Source: Talinum fruticosum (taxonomy: Eukaryota; Streptophyta; Magnoliopsida; Caryophyllales; Talinaceae). Taken from it: a stretch of 64,000 nt of DNA. Location: positions 1,427,501 to 1,491,500 of the forward strand of contig JAITYX010000004.1 in NCBI GenBank assembly GCA_021018815.1, written 5' to 3'. Positions 58,401-64,000 of this stretch are shown here, piece after piece; positions within the stretch are counted from its first letter, which is position 1, and each line of letters opens with the position of its first letter. Made by a program: the position numbers and the translations under genes. The notes beneath the pieces are model-generated. The model did no database searches and was not told where the DNA came from. It saw only the letters and a list, made by a program, of their open reading frames with translations.

Positions 58401-61400
58401 TGTGTGTGTGTGTGTATCATGAAAAGAGTTTATTGATATACAACCAAACACAAAGAGTCTCAAGGGTTATTCGCTTCGGTTATTATTCAGTTATCAGTCA
58501 TAAGAAGTTATAAACCATAAGTATCGATATAAATAATTATAAGTTATAAAGAACTGTAATTGTTAAAAAAATAATAAAGACAACTGCAAGAAGTTTTATA
58601 TAAGCAGTTACAAAAAGTTGTAAACATATCACTTTACAAGCATATATAATTCGTAAAATCGTCTCACTTAGTAAATAGCATGTTAAACAAATTAGTGGCA
58701 AATTTTAAAAAGAACTTAATTAATACAGAACACCTTATATATATATACACATACATACAAAGAGTTAGACCCTTAATTTAAGCCTTTTTCTAAGTACCTT
58801 TCAGACATGGAGAGGTGCTTAGAAGAATGAAAAATATATTTTCAAGTATAAGAAATTGTTTATATATATATATTTATTGAAACCAAAGGTCAAATAATCA
58901 ACTCCTATGATGATTGATAAGTTTATAAATTGAATCACGATTTTCTTTTTTTTGTCTTTTGTTTTTTGTTGTTGGTCAGATTGAATCACGATTTGTATAG
59001 GATAAGTATTGGGGTGCCATTCAATATGACGCATACATTTTATTTTATTTTTTTAATGATTGATTAATTAATACAAAATTTGTTAATGGGGGAGAAACTA
59101 CCATCACATTTGACAATTATTGCCACTTTCAAGTCTTAACTATAATTCTAATTCTATGCATTACAATGGACAACTACCACATTTTTATCATGTGTTGCAT
59201 TGAATTTTTGCATCACAAGTCAAGGGATGAGATTGCCTTGAGCAATATGGCTAGGGAACCCATTTATATATTCTTTTGGTTTAAATTAAAAGGAGGTTGG
59301 AATGATACGATACTTTTGAACCCGTCACTTTCTCGATCCCGAATAGAGATGGGTTTAAAAATTTTTGTTAATAGGGATCTTAAATAACATAATATATTGA
59401 TTATATTATTCATTTGTAAAACTTATGGCGAGTCATATATAATATGTAACATAAAAAAAATGACTATACAGTATGACATAAGTGTAATTTACTGCAAGTT
59501 CATTGATTATAAATTTGTGAAAGGGTAAAATATTTTTAAATATTACATCATCTAGATGAAATAGAACGAGCACTTACAGATTAACAAAAAGCTTAGTAGT
59601 TAAATGGAATTTGTTGAGGTTTTAGGCTTAGATTTACTACTTTACTAGTGTGAATCTCGTGTTCCGCACGTATATGTGCTTATTATTTGAGTAGTTGATA
59701 TACTATTATAAATACTAAATATACACTTCTTGTAAAATTAAAAATATTAACCTTAAAATATAGATGGATGTTTCTATAATCGAAGGTAATTATTAGGAAG
59801 AATAATGTAAATTTTGAGTCACTTAATAAAAGAAAATAACTATTCATCATGTGAACCTATAAAATAGCTTTCCAACTTATCATTTTCTTCCATCACATTT
59901 TAAAGTTGAGACGTATCCGTCCCACTTTGTTAATACGAAACTCCTTTAAATATATGTGTCTATTGTTTGGATCTTTTTATATAATTATCTCACATGATAC
60001 TATTCGATTATATATAAAATTTGAACATATAATAATAATATTATTACTCACTATATATAAAATAAACACATGTGATTATATATATAAAAAGAAAATTAAA
60101 CATCAAAATAATGAAATACAAAACTATTAATTTTTTCTCAAAATAGTGTCCTACATTTGCTAACCTTACTTGTTTTCTTATCGCTATACTTGTTATAAAA
60201 CCCCTAGGTTGACAATGCGAGATAAAGCGCACCATTCAAAACTAATCACTCAATTGAGTAGTAGTTGATTGCTTCTTGCAAATGAAATTTTTTGATGAAA
60301 AAAAATAATAGCATATGGTGTTATTTAAACCACTTATCCTAAATCTTCGAATTTTACTCTTTTATAATATTAAAAATATAATTTTGAATAGATTACATAT
60401 ACGGATAAACAAATAATAACTTGGACCAAAATTATTTATCATAATAAGAAAAAACGTTAAATATAATCAATATAATTTCTAACTTAATAAACATTCATAT
60501 TCTTATAAATGAATATATTCAATAAAATAAAAATAACTAAATGGTTAAAGAAATTTTTACAAATTAAATATAATTATTATAATTTATTTAAGTTTCAATA
60601 CTGGAATTAGTAGATATATTATATTATAGTTTTTTTTTTACAATAGTTAGATTAATTATATATAATAAATATTATTCTTATTAAAAAATTATAAAAATTT
60701 TAATTTTACAATTGTTAGATTAATTTTAATTTTATAATTTTATAATTGTTGAAATAATGGACTAATCCTTCAAAAAAAATATAGGTAATAAAATATAATG
60801 TTGATTATGAATATAATTAAAATTTATAGGTAATAAACTATAATTATTTTTTTAGGAAAATAAAGTATGATAATTGATGATCATTGTCATTTAAGAGTAT
60901 TAAATGGATTTTATTTCACTTATAATTAAAATTTATAGGTAATAAAGTAGGTGTTACAAAAAGGCTTTGATATAAAAAAACAAAAATAATAAAACAAAAA
61001 GAACCAATGGTGATGTACCAAATGTCTAGCCCACAGCAAATCACTCATATATGTATATATATGATATATGATGTGTTGAATATTGTGACTCTTGAACTAT
61101 GGTTGACCAAAGCCCTTTCCTTTTGGTCAATAAAATTCACTCAAAGTATTTATTAGATTATTTAGGAGTGGTTTAGAAGTTCTTAAGTAGCATGTTAAGA
61201 AGGAGAATTTTTGTCAAGAAACTCCAACCTGGTTTCTCTTTCATCTCTTCCATAAACCAACCTGCTTTGGATCAAGTTCTGAACAGGATTTAACAAAATG
61301 CAACTTCTGGTTTCTAGCATATGAACAATCGCATCCATGAACTGTGAACCCAATGCAAGCTCACAAACTGAGCTTCAAGCTTCACAAGCTCGGGTTTGGC

Positions 61401-61764
61401 TCAACTCAAATGCAGTGGCATGGTAACTTATCATGTCAAAACAACTACTGAATCTCAAACCAGATTGGATCATGGTTCATGTCAATTTGATATTTATATT
61501 CAAAGATGAACTAATTGATTTGTCCAATAAGTGAAAAATAACTCTGTTCAATTCGAGTTTCACAAATTAACACTGTTCTCTGTTGAAAATGGAAGACCCC
61601 AGAAAATTGAAATGCCGGAAATGATGATAAACGTTACCTACCTGATCTCACAAGATGGGGTTGGGGGTATACAAAGAGAGTGAAGAATATCATTTAGTCA
61701 ATTATAACTGTATGTACTTGAAACAAATCAAGTGCAAATCTTTTCGTATAACAAACATGAAATA
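55410..61764. other. AT-rich intergenic region
   Basis: No gene supported. CTCCCTCCGTTTCCAAATAC at about 57235 is a Stowaway-type left end whose right end was not found. About 58470-58640 has TTATAAGTTATAAAG sub-repeats like those in the EML-intron MITE. 60.78-60.96 kb has two or three copies of AATTAAAATTTATAGGTAAT. 61.3-61.42 kb has a GAGCTTCAAGCTTCACAAGC patch. Confidence 0.5.
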
Positions 61765-63552
<1,788 letters not shown>

Positions 63553-64000
63553 CTGAAAAAGAAATATCGTCAAAAATCAGATGAAAACACAATTCCATCC
63601 ACTACCAATATGTATAAAATTTGCAGATTATTTTCTTCTGTACAAAGCACCCTTTGTTTCCCGTTTACAGAATGCTGATAACTGAAAAACAAAAAGATTT
63701 TCAAAACAGAAAATAAGCAGTGGAATAGCTTTTCCTCAAATATGCAACTGGGATGCCCAATAATAGAAGACCAGAAATCCACCACAAGAGCATACCAATC
63801 GTCAGCACATAATGCCAACACTCCAACAGTTTGTATTAACCCCTCCCCTCGCCGGTCCCATTTGCATAGTCAAAACTGACTAACTGTTCGAACTTACATA
63901 TAAAACACACATAAACGAATAGAAATGAGTTGTTAGAATAAGAAACGAACGAACATAAAAGAACATAAACGAACATAAACATAAATAGATTATGTTTTTT
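63553..64000. other. Fibrillin upstream intron and terminal repeat patch
   Basis: No exon recognised. 63943-63990 is an array of GAACATAAAC units, the reverse complement of the TTTATGTTCG array at 13195-13320; it may be the end of a repeat that continues past the window. Confidence 0.45.

Overview
The window looks like nuclear DNA of a eudicot flowering plant. It is AT-rich and gene-sparse, with spliced genes (GT-AG introns), plant-only protein families and many small degenerate transposons. Nothing in it is bacterial, viral or organellar.

Layout. Positions 1-1790 are repeat-derived: the end of an LTR, then a minus-strand LINE reverse-transcriptase relic. Positions 1.8-12 kb are AT-rich non-coding DNA with one clean SINE copy (5.25-5.36 kb). 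A DUF761 protein gene lies at 12.1-12.75 kb. Two Harbinger-type elements sit side by side at 14.4-15.7 kb. Non-coding DNA with an (AT)n tract and a copia-type LTR relic follows. From 20.5 to 35 kb there are four spliced genes: VTE3 (tocopherol/plastoquinone methyltransferase, minus strand), a divergent pair of secreted cysteine-rich peptide genes (23.3-27.0 kb), and an EMSY-like chromatin reader (minus). Two LEA_1 stress-protein genes (37.4-40.7 kb, minus) flank a hAT-type MITE. FAD2, the ER oleate desaturase, is on the plus strand at 46.8-48.0 kb; its leader exon is probably near 42.3 kb, which implies a 4.4 kb leader intron. A VQ-motif transcriptional regulator lies at 54.8-55.4 kb. The last two exons of a plastid-lipid-associated (fibrillin) gene are at 61.8-63.55 kb, and that gene runs off the right edge.

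Three good genes (VTE3, FAD2, VQ) contain four single-base deletions. All four lie in or beside short homopolymers, and the downstream frames are otherwise intact. This looks more like under-called homopolymers in a long-read assembly than true pseudogenes, and a naive gene caller would split or truncate all three.

The most novel biology is the cysteine-rich peptide pair. The two share a signal peptide, four CX3C motifs and an intron at the same place and phase. They differ by exactly one pair of cysteines, which suggests gain or loss of one whole disulphide. There is no operon logic. The LEA and FAD2 upstream regions carry CACGTG/ACGT elements typical of ABA or stress control.
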